DNA of 64,000 nucleotides from Desmodus rotundus (taxonomy: Eukaryota > Chordata > Mammalia > Chiroptera > Phyllostomidae), in contig NC_071391.1 in assembly GCF_022682495.2 (NCBI RefSeq), positions 112,451,195 through 112,515,194 of the forward strand. The letters are read 5' to 3'. Under the pieces are notes generated by a model that saw only the letters and a list, made by a program, of their open reading frames with translations, made no database searches and was not told the origin of the DNA. The translations under genes and the position numbers were made by a program. Below are positions 34,179 to 45,402 of the stretch, in pieces. Positions within the stretch are counted from its first letter, which is position 1. Every line of letters starts with the position of its first letter.

Positions 34179-35209
34179 ATATCTCTGTGTGCATTATTCC
34201 AAACATGCACTCACACTGAGGCGCACACATAACACCCATATAACCGCACCAATAGGATTTCATACTGTTTAACTGGCATTTATATTTAAATTTGTATGGT
34301 TGACATCCTTTATTCTATTTAAATTCTTCTACATAATATTCATGAGGAAGAATTCTATTATGTGAAAATATTATAACTAGTGTTACTAATTGCCTATTCT
34401 TTAAAGATTGGAATATTTTTGATGTTTTTATTACTTAAAGTAATAGATATCTTTCAAGTTTCTATTTTTGACAAAATACTTATTCTCCGGTATTTAGAAA
34501 GCTCTGAGCATTTTTCATGGAAGGAGAGAGTGCTTGTCAGAGGGCACTGAAGTCCCCTAGAAAATACGAATACCAAGGGGAAAGGGAGTGAAGCAAACTG
34601 GCTCGGTCCAGTAAGGATAAATGTTTCAGATATGTGTCCAGGGGGATTGGAATAAGTTCATTTCTTTGGATTCAAATGTTTCCCCTGGTGCACTCCACAG
34701 TTTGGGGGTTGAACTGTAGGGAGGAAATGCTAGCATGAAACTCAGTGGTTATTGTCACTAAAACTCAGACATTGGGCAAAGTAACACTTGGGTTTCCAGA
34801 GGGACGGAGTACAGGTAAGTAGGGGGTGGGGAGATGTTCTCTGAATTTTTCTCAGAGCACACCATTGCTATGGGGGGAGGGGGCTCCAGGGTCTCCAGGC
34901 AGCTCTGGTGCTCATCCACTCACACATTTGCAGTGCCTGGGCCATGGCAGCGATGGCCAGAGCCAGCCAGCTCGCCCCTGTCAGGATTCTACGCTCAACG
35001 ACATGCTCAGAGAGTTGAGCTCTTAGAAACACACAGCCCAAGAGACAGGATCGGAAGGAAGGATGCCCTTATGAGGTAGTACATAGACATTTAGAACAAC
35101 TATCTAAAGTTTTTAAATATGTTAAATGTACAAGAGGTTGAAAGTATGTTTTTATTATTTTGAAACTATTTATAAAGTGACCATCTGGTTGTGACTATCC
35201 AGATTCAGA
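34179..35209. other. No gene or repeat recognised
   Basis: Unique sequence. Short plus-strand openings at 34826-35026 and 34834-35079 overlap in different frames and carry no motif. A GTAAGT precedes a G-rich run near 34816 but there is no exon evidence. Confidence 0.35.
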
Positions 35210-37348
35210 AATCGATCATTGTTTGTATCGTAAAGTTTCCTATATCTCTCCCCCCCCACCCCCAGTCTTGACCTCAGTCATGAGTTCTGTGGCCACCATT
35301 TTCACAATCATTTTTACAGGTTTTAACACACGTGTATGCATTCCTAAACAATGTGTTGTTAGACTTGGCTTTATGTTTGCTTTTTAAGAAAAATTCTTAC
35401 TATTGCAGTGAGATATGCTGCTTTTTCTCAACATTGTTTAAAATTTATATATAAACATCTTTTTAAGATTAAACCAAGTTAATATATATACAGGCAGTCA
35501 ATTCATTTTTTTTTCCATTGGATATATTCTCAAACTATTTGTTCATCCCATTATTGGTGGTCATTTAAATTACTTGAAGTTGTTTTGTTCTCATGGACAC
35601 TGCTGTTATGGACATTCTTGTACACATCACTTAATTCACACGCAAGAATTTTCCCTAAGGTGTGTACCTATGAAATGCAATAGTGTTTCCCTAAGAAATG
35701 TGTCTGGGTAGAATTACTGGCTTTTATAGCATGAAAATATTCAACATCAGTTGGTAATATCAAAATGTTTTCTAGAATAGTTATAGTAATTTGTACATTT
35801 ATCAGTAACATGTGTTTTCTCATTTCTCACCATCTATGCCAGTACTGGGGTTATAGATTTTGTAATTTTTTGCCAGCCTATTTGGTTTAAAGTGTATCTA
35901 ATTGTGGTGTGTTTGCTATGAATGACTATTCTTTTTTAATGACATTCAAAAATTTTACATATTTATGAACTATGTTTACTTCCCTTTCTGTGGAATGTCT
36001 CTGCCCTCTATTCTCTATGGAGCTGAATTGATGTTGTTGTATTATTAATACTCACTGCACAGGGACGTCGATCTATTGTATGTGCTTCCTTAGGTCTTCT
36101 TAAATGTTTTAAGCTTCATATTTTCACATAGAAGACTAGAGTATTTTTGTGTGACATATGTATGATGTATATATCACACATTCATACCCACATAGCATAC
36201 ATGCATGTAAATACAACTGACTGCTGGTATGTAGAAGTACGATACATTTTTGATCTATCAACCACAAATGCAGCGATTTCACACAATTCACTTATAAATT
36301 TTCATAATTTATCTCTGGATTACTTTGGATTTTCTATGTAGACAATTAAATCACTTTCAAATGGCAACTTCCTTGTTTTTGTTTTTTCTTTCCAATATCT
36401 TTTCTCTTTATTCTTGTTTTGTTTTTCCTCACTGCATTGAAAGGTCATCCTTGTAATGTTGAAGAGAATAGGTGCAGTGGGCATTACCCACCCAGTTTGC
36501 TGTAGCTCTAGTTGTGTGCCTGTTCTTATACATGTTCTTTATCTGATTCAGGAAATGGTCTTCCACCCAACTTTGAATAATTTTGTCATGAGTAGAGGTT
36601 AAATTTTTTTATAACCGTTCTTTTTATTCACACCACCTGAGATAATCACATATTTATTCTCCTTTAGTATGTTAATAGGTTGAAGTAGCCTTTTCAGTGT
36701 TCTAATATTAAATCATCCCTAGATGCCTGAAATTAGCCTGCCTTGGTAATGGTTTCCAGAGGAATTTTCCAACTTTGTTCATGAAACAGTCTGACTGAAA
36801 TTTTCTTTGTTCTGCTCTTGTTTGGTTTTAGTATAAAAGTTATTCTGGCCTCACACAGTGAAGAGAAAAGCACTTCCTCTATTTCTATCCCCTGCAAAAA
36901 TGTGGGAGTTTCATAGTCTTTAAAAGTTGAGCCCCGGCAAACTTTATAGTTATGTGCCCTTTCTTATTCTTACTATTTGTTCTTTTTACTTGATCAATTT
37001 CAACAAATATTTTTATCAAGATTTTTATGTCTCAAAAAGAATCTACTTTTGAGTTTATTGAGCCTTTCTATTATGTTTATTTTTATTTCATTAGTTTTTG
37101 ACTTTGAACTTTCTATTTTCTTTGGATTTATTTGAAGTAATTTCTATAACTTCATATGGTGAATGTTCAGTTCATAAATTTTGAAATGTTTTTCTTTTAT
37201 AAATAATTTAAGAATTTAAGGCCATATATTTTTTAAAGTACTGCTTTAATTTCATACTAATATTTTTATTGTATAATATGGTAATAATGTTAATCTAAGT
37301 CTATTTTCTATGTCAGTAACCTCTCTTCACTGGGTTGCATTGTGAATA

Positions 37349-38028
37349 GCAAGTCTGTCCAGAAAAAGTCCAGCCATTGTTGGTATAGTGAAAACAGTTT
37401 GTGAAACATCGATGTAACCTGGCAGCCAAGGAGAGTGGACTGGAATGCGCATGTGTGAACAATACCAACTTCACTTTACTAGTCAGTGGGGTGGTAGACA
37501 CCATTGAGTGAACATGTGTACTGTGTGGCCCTCACATTCAAAATGACTGAGCAAGTAGAGCAATAAATCTGCATCAAATTTTGTGCTAAGCTTGAACATT
37601 CCTTGCGGAACTATGTGGGTGATAGAGAAGGTCACAGTTATGGGCAACTGGTGATTGGCAGCTTCATTCCGACAACTTACCCACTCATGCATCACATTTG
37701 GTGCAGTTTATTTGAGAAACATCAAATCACCCAGGTGACTGAGCCCCCCTATAGTGTAGGTTTAGTGCCCTGAAACTTCTGGCTTTTTCCAAAGCTAAAC
37801 TCACCTTTGAAAGGGAAGAGATTTCAGACTGTCGATGAGATTCAAGAAGAAAATGATGGGGCAGCTGATGATGATTGGGAGAACTGTGTGAGGTCCCAAG
37901 GAACCTACTTTGAAGGGGACTGAGGCGTCATTGTCCTATGTTCAATGTTTCTTGTATCTTCTTCAATAAATGTCTCTATTTTTCATATTACATCGCTGGA
38001 CAGACCTCATATGTCTGGACAGATTTCA
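37349..38028 (+). mobile_element. Internally deleted mariner, transposase inactivated
   Basis: Terminal repeats GCAAGTCTGTCCAGAAAAAG at the left and CTGGACAGATTTCA at the right are flanked by TA; a second repeat-like GCTGGACAGACCTCA lies 19 bp inside the right end. The plus strand keeps transposase pieces: near the start EQVEQ, a stop, then ICIKFCAKLEHS (from about 37550), and near the end a NFWLFPKLNSPLKGKRFQTV motif (from about 37775). The expected SPDLAPCD signature reads SVGLVP then stop, so the third catalytic Asp is lost. The middle of the gene is deleted; 680 bp remains of a usual 1.3 kb. Confidence 0.85.
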
Positions 38029-38044
38029 TATTTCTTCTGAACTA

Positions 38045-38172
38045 TTTTCTTTTTTTAAAAAATTAAATTAAATTAAATTTTTTTATTGCTGTTCAAGTAC
38101 AGTTGTTTGCCTTTTCCCCACCCCAGCCCAATTCCCCAGCTTGCCCCACCTCCCTCCCGTTTCCACTCTCCT
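38045..38172 (-). mobile_element. 5'-truncated L1 3' end
   Basis: An antisense A-rich tail is followed by TTGCTGTTCAAGTACAGTTG and CCCACCTCCCTCCCG, the C-rich end of bat-type L1. Only about 125 bp was inserted. It lies about 16 bp from the mariner. Confidence 0.7.
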
Positions 38173-39052
38173 GACCTGTTTTCTAATTCACTAATTCTCT
38201 CTTCATTTAATGTGTCGAATGTGATTTATTTCTAGAAAATTCATTTTTTCACCCTAAGATATGCTTGCTTACTTTTCTATCTGCTTATAATTTTAAGGTT
38301 TTATACTATTTAAAAATATTAAATGTCATTATTTAATATTCCATAACTGAAGATATTTATGTCTGCAGTTCCTGTTTGCACTGTGTTGTTTCTGCTCGTT
38401 CTCCCTCATTGCACTTTATTTCCTTGTGTATTTTTAAAGTGTTTAAATTGCGTTCTGCTTGTTCTCCTTGGAATTTTATCTATGAACATTCCTTAATGTC
38501 TAGGTTCATTTTAGATTTTACTTAATAAGATTGACATTTAGTCTGATGACCTCCTGACTCACTAACCGTTTTGATTACTTTAAACTGAATTGTTCACTTG
38601 AGGTTTTTCAGATAAATTTGGATCAAAAACCCACATGAAATGGGCTTGCATTTATAAATTTTAAGGAGAGACTTTTGTCTGTTTTTATTCCACTAAGTGC
38701 TGAGTTTGAGAAAAGCAATTTTCCTTATTTTACTTTTTTCCTGTTTATTTCTCATTATTCCTTATAAAGCAGATGTGGCTAGCTTTTTTCCCCAAGGCTA
38801 TCCCATTATATTTCCCTGTTTAGCAAAGCCCTGGACTTCTTTTCTCCTCGTAATGTCCCATGCAACCTCAAAGCAAAACTCAACATTTCCAGGCTATATA
38901 AAAAAATTCTCACATTGAAATCTAGCTTAAAGGTTAGTTTATTTCCTAAGGTTCTTATTCTCAATTTGTTTTTTAGATCTGTGGGTTCCCTAGTTTGTGA
39001 CAAATCAACAATTCAGTTAAAATAGGATTTTACAATAAGTTACTCAATATCA

Positions 39053-39605
39053 CTATACTAGTTATCTATGGTTACATAACAATATTATCACAAACTCAGT
39101 GGACTGAACAATACATATTTATTATCACACACTTTCTGTGGGAAACAGCTTAGCAGGGTCCTCTGCAAGGCTGCGGTCACAGTGACAACCAGGGCCAGTT
39201 CTCATCAGAAGTCTTGACTGGGGCGGGGCCTGTAGTTAAGCTCCTGTGTTTATTAACAGGATTCAGGTCCTTGAGTGACATCAAACGGAGGGCTTCAATT
39301 TCTGCTAGTTGTCAGTTGGAGGCTGCCCTTACTTCCTAGCTGGTCATTGGCTGGAGAATGCCCTCAGTGTATTGCCTCACAGATTTCCACAACATGGCCA
39401 CTTACTTCATCCAAGCCACCAAGGGAAAGCATCTCCTCCAAATCAATGTTACGATCTTATGTAGCATAATCACGGAAGTGGGTTTTGCCATATTCTGTTG
39501 GTTGGAAGCAACTCACAGATCCTGTCCACACTCAAGGCGAGGAGATCACACTACCATGTGTGCATCAGAAAGCAGAGACCACAGGGGCTGCCATCCTAAC
39601 GTCTT
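39053..39605 (-). repeat. MaLR-type LTR, antisense
   Basis: TAACAATATTATCACAAACT with the TTATTATCACACACTTTCTG block, TCCTCTGCAAGGCTGCGGTC, CAACATGGCCACTTACTTCA and TGCCATATTCTGTTGGTTGG follow the reverse-complement order of an MLT1-like LTR. No viral gene is open; the openings at 39275-39469 and 39358-39639 are by chance. Confidence 0.55.
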
Positions 39606-39789
39606 TCAGTTATTGAATTGGGAATGTTGCTCAGAGTAGCTGACACAGTGACCTTCCAGAAAAGTGGCATGAGACACACTTGAAGACACTTCAGAATACC
39701 TGAGGGTGAAAGTAGGGATCTGAAGAAAGCTGAAAAAGTAAAGTAAGCAATCACAAGCAATTCTTTTTAATACTATATATATATATATG

Positions 39790-39995
39790 TATTTTCCTTT
39801 TTAATGTTTTATTGTTTATGCAATTATAGTTGTCCCAAATTTTCCCCCTCACCCCCCTCCGCCTCACTCCCACAGTCAATCCCCACACCGTTGTTCACGT
39901 CCATAGGTCCCTCATATATGTTAACTGGCTCATCCCTTCACCTGCTTTAAGACAGTCCCCACTTCCCTCCTCCCCTCTTACTACCGTCAGTCTAT
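39790..39995 (-). mobile_element. L1 3' UTR fragment related to the 43.6-kb element
   Basis: TTTATGCAATTATAGTTGTC, then a C-rich run and GTTCACGTCCATAGGTCCC correspond to the 3' end of the ORF2-less L1 at 43,580 (ATTACAGTTGTCCCATTCCC; GTTCATGTTCATGGGTCATA). It is 5'-truncated after about 200 bp. A short (AT)n run lies just before it at 39775-39788. Confidence 0.7.
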
Positions 39996-40974
39996 TCAAC
40001 AAAAGCTCTGCTTTACTTTGGTGCAATTTTTGGAAAACAAACAAACAAACCTTAATACCGCATTTATTTAAAGCATCCAGTTTGCTTTAGCTCGAGCATC
40101 CTAAATGTCAAGTGAAAATGCAGTTACGCATGCGTCTTTCCAAATGTCCTGCTCTCTTTAAGCAGGCCTTGTACCAGCTTCCCTCTTTCCTTTCTTGAAC
40201 CTGATCCATTGGTACAGTCATGTAAGTCATGGTTTTTACAAGATTTTTAAATGGTCTGTTTCGTACATTTGCAGAGAAACCGCTGCAGAGCCTCAGCTGC
40301 TCATTTCTCCCCTGTCACTTTCATTTATGGGCAAAGTTATTTATAATGCATCAGACCCCTGCAAGCAGTGGAAACTGTATTTATACTGATAATTCAGGCA
40401 AAAACAGAAGCATGACCAACCTCAATACTCTTTGCCTCAACTGTGGATGATTTTAGCCAAGCAATTTATACTGGTCAAAATAACCAAAATTGCTATTTAT
40501 CTTTGTGGGTACTTACACAGCATGAAAACAAAACCACCAAACTCGATAATTCCTTTGTCAATGGTTATACCCCTAGAGGCAAGCTTTCAACCTAAATTTC
40601 CCCAGGGGGACATCCTTGGGAAAATGATAATGACAGTAACATTTACTGCCCTTCTGTTTCTCTTTTCAACATCCCTGAGCCCCATTTTCCTTTACTTCTG
40701 AGTTACTCACGCATTCCATCCAAGAAGTCTGAAGTCACTGGACCCTCTGTCTTCAGTTACCATTAGAACTTTAATTCTTGCTAAGGTGTTAGCTGACAAT
40801 GAGGTAAAGTGATATTGTTTCCAGTGGCATTTGCATTTAAACAACGATAAAAAATTTTAAAAAATGTAATGAGAGCACTTTAAGTGATATGACTGCCTGG
40901 GAGGGTAGGGAATTACTTTTCTGAGCCACTTAAATTATACCAATTTATTTTCTTATGAAACTACTACTAATAAC

Positions 40975-41200
40975 AATAGCTAATGATTTGAGGCTGCTTG
41001 CTATTATGTGTTAGCTACTGAGACAAACTCTAAATAGCTTATTTCAATAAATACTTCTAAGAGAATGATAATGTGGGTCCTTTATTTCATTTTACAGCTT
41101 AGGAAATATAAGCTTAGGGAAGTTAAGTAGCATGGCCAAAGTCACTCATAGCTAATAATTGAAAGATCCAGATGGATACGACTCCCAATACCACAAAAAC
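40975..41200 (-). repeat. MIR SINE, antisense
   Basis: CATTTTACAGCTTAGGAAAT, GCTTAGGGAAGTTAAGTAG and GGCCAAAGTCACTCATAGCT match the antisense MIR core. Confidence 0.75.
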
Positions 41201-41439
41201 CAGACTGTTAAAATGTATGCTCTTCAGCTGATGGTGAGCAATGTTTTACCAGTGGCAATCATATAGTGTCCTGGGATTAGTATTCTGAAGTTTTAACCTG
41301 TATTTTTCTCTAGTTAACTATTTGTATGTAACCAAGTTGTTTAGACTGTTTTAGTCCTAGTTTCTTCCTGTAGTAAAGGAAAGAACTAAATAAACCATGA
41401 GTTTCTTTTTTCATGTATAATCTAGCATATACTATTATA

Positions 41440-42010
41440 ATTTACATTTGGTATTGTAGGCACCCCTTCTAAAATATTGGGTTGCACTTGTAAATTCATG
41501 CACAGAAATGAGAATGTAATCACAACCTTACTGAATTGAGAGCAAGATCAAAATCTCCCCTTTACCAGGGTACTTTTTCTGCTTCTGTGAAAAATGCCAA
41601 TTGCTATTATTACCCATGCATTTTGAATTGTTTGATTTCTTAACTGTTAATTGAAATCTAATTTCATTTGCATAATATAAGACTAGAATGTTAATTGACA
41701 CTCTCCCTACTAATTGCCAGCCAATTAACCTATTTTAGGTGTCTTGGTGTCAGTGCATCATCTAAATATTATCTTCCTGCCTTAGCTGATTGTAGGGCTG
41801 TTATTACCTTTATGGCTTATAAAATTTAAAATTAATTGCATTGCAGCTAGAGCTGTGGCTCAACCTTAATATCTCAAGAAGGGTCCATTAGGCAATTATT
41901 TGATAACTAATTAAGTTTTAGTCATCTCACTAAATCAACCTAAAATGCTCCTCTTATAAAGTAGATTTAAAGGGTCACAAGAGACTCTTGAAAGATCAGG
42001 CTCAGAGTCA
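41440..42010. promoter_or_regulatory. Candidate conserved non-coding element / enhancer
   Basis: Within about 570 bp free of recognised transposons there are an octamer ATTTGCAT (41666-41673), TTAATTGA (about 41691), TTTATGG (41809-41815), TTAATTG (41832-41838), CTAATTAAG (41907-41915) and further CAATTA and TTAAT cores. Such density of POU/homeodomain cores is common in developmental enhancers. This is inference: AT-rich DNA yields these cores by chance, and I cannot compare species. Confidence 0.4.
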
Positions 42011-42724
42011 ACTTCACTATTCACATTGTATCTTTATGGTTTTTCAAGAACATCCATCCATCATGGTTGATTCCTGTCCTAGGGTTAGAAACCTCTTATG
42101 CCCCGTTTTAGAGGCAGAACTTTGACAAAGAAAAAGTATCTCCTTTTGAACTGAAATTGATGACAGCTTCAAAATCTGTTAACACCCAGACTTCTTTTAT
42201 GATCTGTTCTGCACTGCCTGTTCCTACCTTGCCACATTTATCTCCCTGCCACGCTCCCCCAGAGGGGCCTCGCACAGAAGAACGAAGACACAAATCCCAC
42301 CTCACAGGGCTGGATTTCCTTTGCTGGATTATAGATATCTTAAGATTTCCCTGAATGACTATTAGCACTAAGCTTTTGAGCTCTGGGAGTTATCAGTTAT
42401 CTCAGGAAATGCTGATAAATTTTATCAAAAGAAAAAAGTAATCTTTAATCCCTTGTATTAGAAAAAATCATTTTCAAAGATGAGACCATTATGCAACCAA
42501 ACAAATTGTAGTGTGTTCAGATTTTAAAAGGTGAGGATCCCAGATGTAAACACAGCACATCAAAGTGAAGATGTTCGGAATATAACTTAGTGCTCAAGCA
42601 TCTTCATACTCTGAAACCTGTATCAAAAAGTTTTCTAACTGTTGCTCCACAATATTAGATTTTCTTATGTATATCCCACCATTTTATTTCTAGGCATAAA
42701 ACTGGGTGGGCCTTTGTTGATGCA

Positions 42725-42905
42725 TTGATTAACTGATTGACTCAATACATATTTATTTAATACCATGATATTTCAGATATTGTGCTAAGCTTTGAGGATA
42801 CAGTGCTGAAAAAGACATATTGCCTGAATTCAGGGTTTTGGGTCAATTATAGGAAACAGGTACTAAACAAATGACTATCAGGATTGTGAAAATAGAGGTG
42901 TATTG
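42725..42905 (-). repeat. LINE-2 3' end, antisense
   Basis: ACTCAATACATATTTATTTA, TTGTGCTAAGCTTTGAGGAT and ACAGTGCTGAAAAAGACATA follow the reverse-complement L2 end. Confidence 0.65.
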
Positions 42906-43563
42906 TGCTAACGAGACAGATAACAGGGAACTCACTTAGTTCTCACGGTTTCAGAGGGGGTGTTGCCCTGAGAAAATGATATCCCAGCGAGGTCCGGAAG
43001 TATGAGAAGTAATAAACTGGTGGAACCGTTGGCAGTGTTGGCAGGTGCACTAGAATTGGCATGGGTGTCATAGGCAAAGGGAACATTAATCTCTGGCCCG
43101 AGAGGGACTGTGGCACAATGAGGAGCCCAGAGGAGCTCAGTGTGACCCCATGGGAAAGGGGAGAGAGACGCGCGATGGATGTGGAGGGTAGCCAGGGCCC
43201 CACGACACAGGCTCACAAGTAAGCCAGGCAGTCATTTACCCCCCAGTGTTTGGAAAGTCATCAAAGAATTTTAATTCCATGTGTAATATGATTATAATTG
43301 TATTTTAAATGAATAGCCCAGACTGAAGAAGAGTAGAGAGTAGTACCACCTTCTCACTATTTTCTGGCTGTATTCTTGTCTCAAAAAGTTTGATTTAGTT
43401 AGGTATGTCCAAAACTTCAAAGCGTGATAAAGACCATGCCACAGGTGTGTTACAAACCTCCAATAAGAGGAAATGGAAGAGAGATTTTCAATTGTAGTTC
43501 AAAGGATTACATTATAACATCATAAATGTTTTCTTTCAACGTGTGGAAGTCTATAAAATTATA

Positions 43564-43579
43564 GGTTGCTGTTACTCTT
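43564..43579. repeat. Left target site duplication of the ORF2-less L1
   Basis: GGTTGCTGTTACTCTT, identical to 45403-45418. The final TT merges with the poly(T) run, so the certain length is 14-16 bp. Confidence 0.95.
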
Positions 43580-43955
43580 TTTTTTTTTTTTAATATATTT
43601 ATTGATTATGCTATTACAGTTGTCCCATTCCCCCCCCCACTCCACTCCATCCTGCCCACCCCCCTCCCTCCCACGTTCCCCCCCCATAGTTCATGTTCAT
43701 GGGTCATACTTATAAGTTCTTTGGCTTCTACATTTCCTACACTATTTTTACCCTCCCCCTGTCTATTTTCCACCTATCATCTATGCTATTTATTCTCTGT
43801 ACCTTTACCCCCCTCTCCCCCTCCCACTCCCTTATTGACAACCCTCATGTTCTAGTTGTTTGCCTAGTTTGCTCTCGTTTTTGTTTTATGTGTGGTCGTT
43901 AATAACTGTGAGTTTGCTGTCATTTTTACTGTTCCTATTTTTGATCTTCTTTTTC

Positions 43956-44651
43956 TTAGGTAACTCCCTTTAACATTTCATATAATAAGGGCTTGGTGAT
44001 GATGAGCCTCTTCAACTTGACCGTATCTGAGAAGCACTTTATCCTCCCTTCCATTCTAAATGATAGCTTTGCTGGATACAGTAATCTTGGATGTAGGTCC
44101 TTGCGTTTAATCTTGGGTAATGTAATTATGGTGTGCCTTGTTGTGTTCCTCCTTGGGTCCAGCTTCTTTGGGACTCTCTGAGCTTCCTGGACTTCCCGGA
44201 AGTCTATTTCTTTTGCCAGACTGGGGAAGTTCTCCATTATTTGTTCAAATAAGTTTTCAATTTTTTGTTCTTCCTCTTCTCCTTCTGGCACCCCTGTAAT
44301 TCGGATGTTGGAACGTTTCAAGGTGTCCTGGAGGTTCCTAAGCCTCTCCTCATTTTTCCAAGTTCTTGTTTCTTCATTCTTTTCTGGTTGGATGTTTGTT
44401 TCTTCCTTCTGGTCCATACCATTGATTTGAGTCCCAGTTTCCTTCTCATCACTATTGGTTCCCTGTACATTTTCCTTTGTTTCTCTTAGCATAGGCTTCA
44501 TTTTTTCATCTGTTTTTCGAATAGATTCAACCAAGTCTGTGAGCATATTGATAACCAGTGCTTTGAACTGTGCATCCGATAGGTTGGCTATCTCTTCGTC
44601 GCTTAGTTGTATTTTTTCTGGAGCTTTGAAGTGTTCTGTCATTTGGGCCAT
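43956..44651 (-). CDS. LINE-1 ORF1 protein, internally shortened
   Basis: This 231-codon open frame encodes an L1 ORF1-type protein, an RNA-binding chaperone that packages L1 RNA in cytoplasmic particles. Residues 1-60 start MAQMTEHFKAPEKIQLSD. A charged Glu/Lys-rich coiled-coil region spans about 25-115. RRM-side sequence NIRITGVPEGEEEEQKIENL starts at about 115, followed by VQEAQRVPKKLDPRRNTTRH. The C-terminal domain retains DLHPRLLYPAKLSFRMEGRI and the end ITKPLLYEMLKG. After TLPKIK the sequence jumps to RKDLHP, skipping the part normally containing the rest of the RRM and the start of the C-terminal domain, roughly 60-70 residues. The frame is kept. The first ATG is chosen because the family usually starts just after a short A-rich leader, seen here. 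RNA binding is probably impaired. Confidence 0.88.
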   Translation of the reverse strand: MAQMTEHFKAPEKIQLSDEEIANLSDAQFKALVINMLTDLVESIRKTDEKMKPMLRETKENVQGTNSDEKETGTQINGMDQKEETNIQPEKNEETRTWKNEERLRNLQDTLKRSNIRITGVPEGEEEEQKIENLFEQIMENFPSLAKEIDFREVQEAQRVPKKLDPRRNTTRHTIITLPKIKRKDLHPRLLYPAKLSFRMEGRIKCFSDTVKLKRLIITKPLLYEMLKGVT

Positions 44652-45402
44652 TTTTTTTGTTTGTTTGTCTTGGCGCCTCTGTTACTTTAAGGGGCGGAGC
44701 CTTAGGTGTTCACCGGGGTGGGGTAATGCTGGTCACACCGCTGTGACGCTGTACGTGGGGGCGGGGCCGAGAGGGAGCAATGGCGCCCGCTTCACTCTCC
44801 TCCGGGTTTCAGTCTTTCACTCCGCTACCCACAATCAAACTGGGCCCCTCTGGTGCTGGTTCCCGAGTAAGTGGGCCTGTGCACACTCTAGGCCCCTGTG
44901 GGTCTCTCCAACAACCTCTCCTGTGAGGCTGGGAGTCTCTCCTGCCGCCCCAACCCCCAGGGGCGCTTTCAATCAGAGGTTTGAGGCTTTATTTCCCTGA
45001 GCTGGGGCCCTGGGTTGCGCAGTGGTCTGCTTCTCTGCCCGCCGTTCGTCCGGTTTATCTGTGGGCGAATGTGCCGCAGGGTGCTACCCGCTGCTCTGCC
45101 TGCCCCACTCTCCGCCACTCTGAGTCCGGCCCTCTGGGTTTATCTGTGCAAATGTGGGACTGCAGGTTCTGCTAGTGCTTGGACTGCCTGCGCCATTTGT
45201 CCCACACTCCGCCAGTCTCAGTCCTGCCACAGCCACGCGAGTCCTCTCCACCCCAGTGCCGTCTCCGCCCCTCCTACCGGTCTGGATGAATGATTATTTT
45301 CTGTTTCCTTGGTGTTGGTCCCCCTTGCTGTTCGATTCTCTGTCAGTTCTGGTTGTGCGAGGAGGCGCAGTGTGTCTACCTACGCCGCCATCTTGGTTCT
45401 CC
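44652..45402 (-). promoter_or_regulatory. L1 5' region with YY1-like start and two monomer-like repeats
   Basis: GC- and CpG-rich sequence upstream of ORF1. The first 20 bases contain CAAGATGGCGGC, a match to the YY1-type site that positions transcription at the start of primate L1. Two imperfect units share GTTTATCTGTG (plus-strand 45053 and 45138) and CCGCCACTCTGAGTC / CCGCCAGTCTCAGTC (45111 and 45209), spaced about 85-98 bp. Internal promoter function is inferred from family knowledge. The plus-strand openings across it (44455-45000, 45015-45293, 45154-45420) are antisense artefacts. Confidence 0.75.

Larger units (their letters stand above)
35210..38660 (-). repeat. Old, diverged L1 (L1M5/L1ME4-like), antisense, interrupted
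   Basis: GACACTGCTGTTATGGACAT near 35597 and TGTGTACCTATGAAATGCAA near 35660 mark the ORF2 3' region. GAAAGGTCATCCTTGTAATG near 36441 and CTACTTTTGAGTTTATTGAG near 37044 are further into ORF2. Low conservation and no open frame. A mariner (37349-38028) and an L1 tail (38045-38172) are inserted in it. Confidence 0.6.
39996..42724. other. Transposon-poor unique DNA
   Basis: Apart from one MIR at 40975-41200, no repeat was recognised. There is no credible exon: plus-strand openings at 40195-40389, 40229-40450 and 40432-40701 lack domains. The block at 41,440-42,010 is rich in homeodomain-type core motifs and is listed separately. Confidence 0.4.
43580..45402 (-). mobile_element. Full-length ORF2-less LINE-1 (half-L1 type)
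   Basis: This is a complete retrotransposed unit on the minus strand: a 5' end GGAGAACCAAGATGGCGGCG (complement of 45383-45402), a GC-rich 5' region of about 750 bp, a 231-codon ORF1 (43956-44651), about 376 bp of 3' sequence with G-rich tracts, and a poly(A) tail. No ORF2 is present; nothing between the ORF1 stop and the tail encodes endonuclease or reverse transcriptase. Identical 16-bp duplications flank it, and the insertion point TCTT|AAA fits the L1 endonuclease preference TTTT|AA. It must have used another L1's ORF2 protein. HAL1 (half-L1) is a known mammalian class with this layout; whether this copy belongs to a bat HAL1 family or is a one-off deletion product cannot be told from one copy. 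Confidence 0.9.

Noticed and set aside
44455..45000. 181-codon plus-strand opening
   Set aside because: It is antisense to L1 ORF1 and the GC-rich L1 5' region, which explain the sequence fully.
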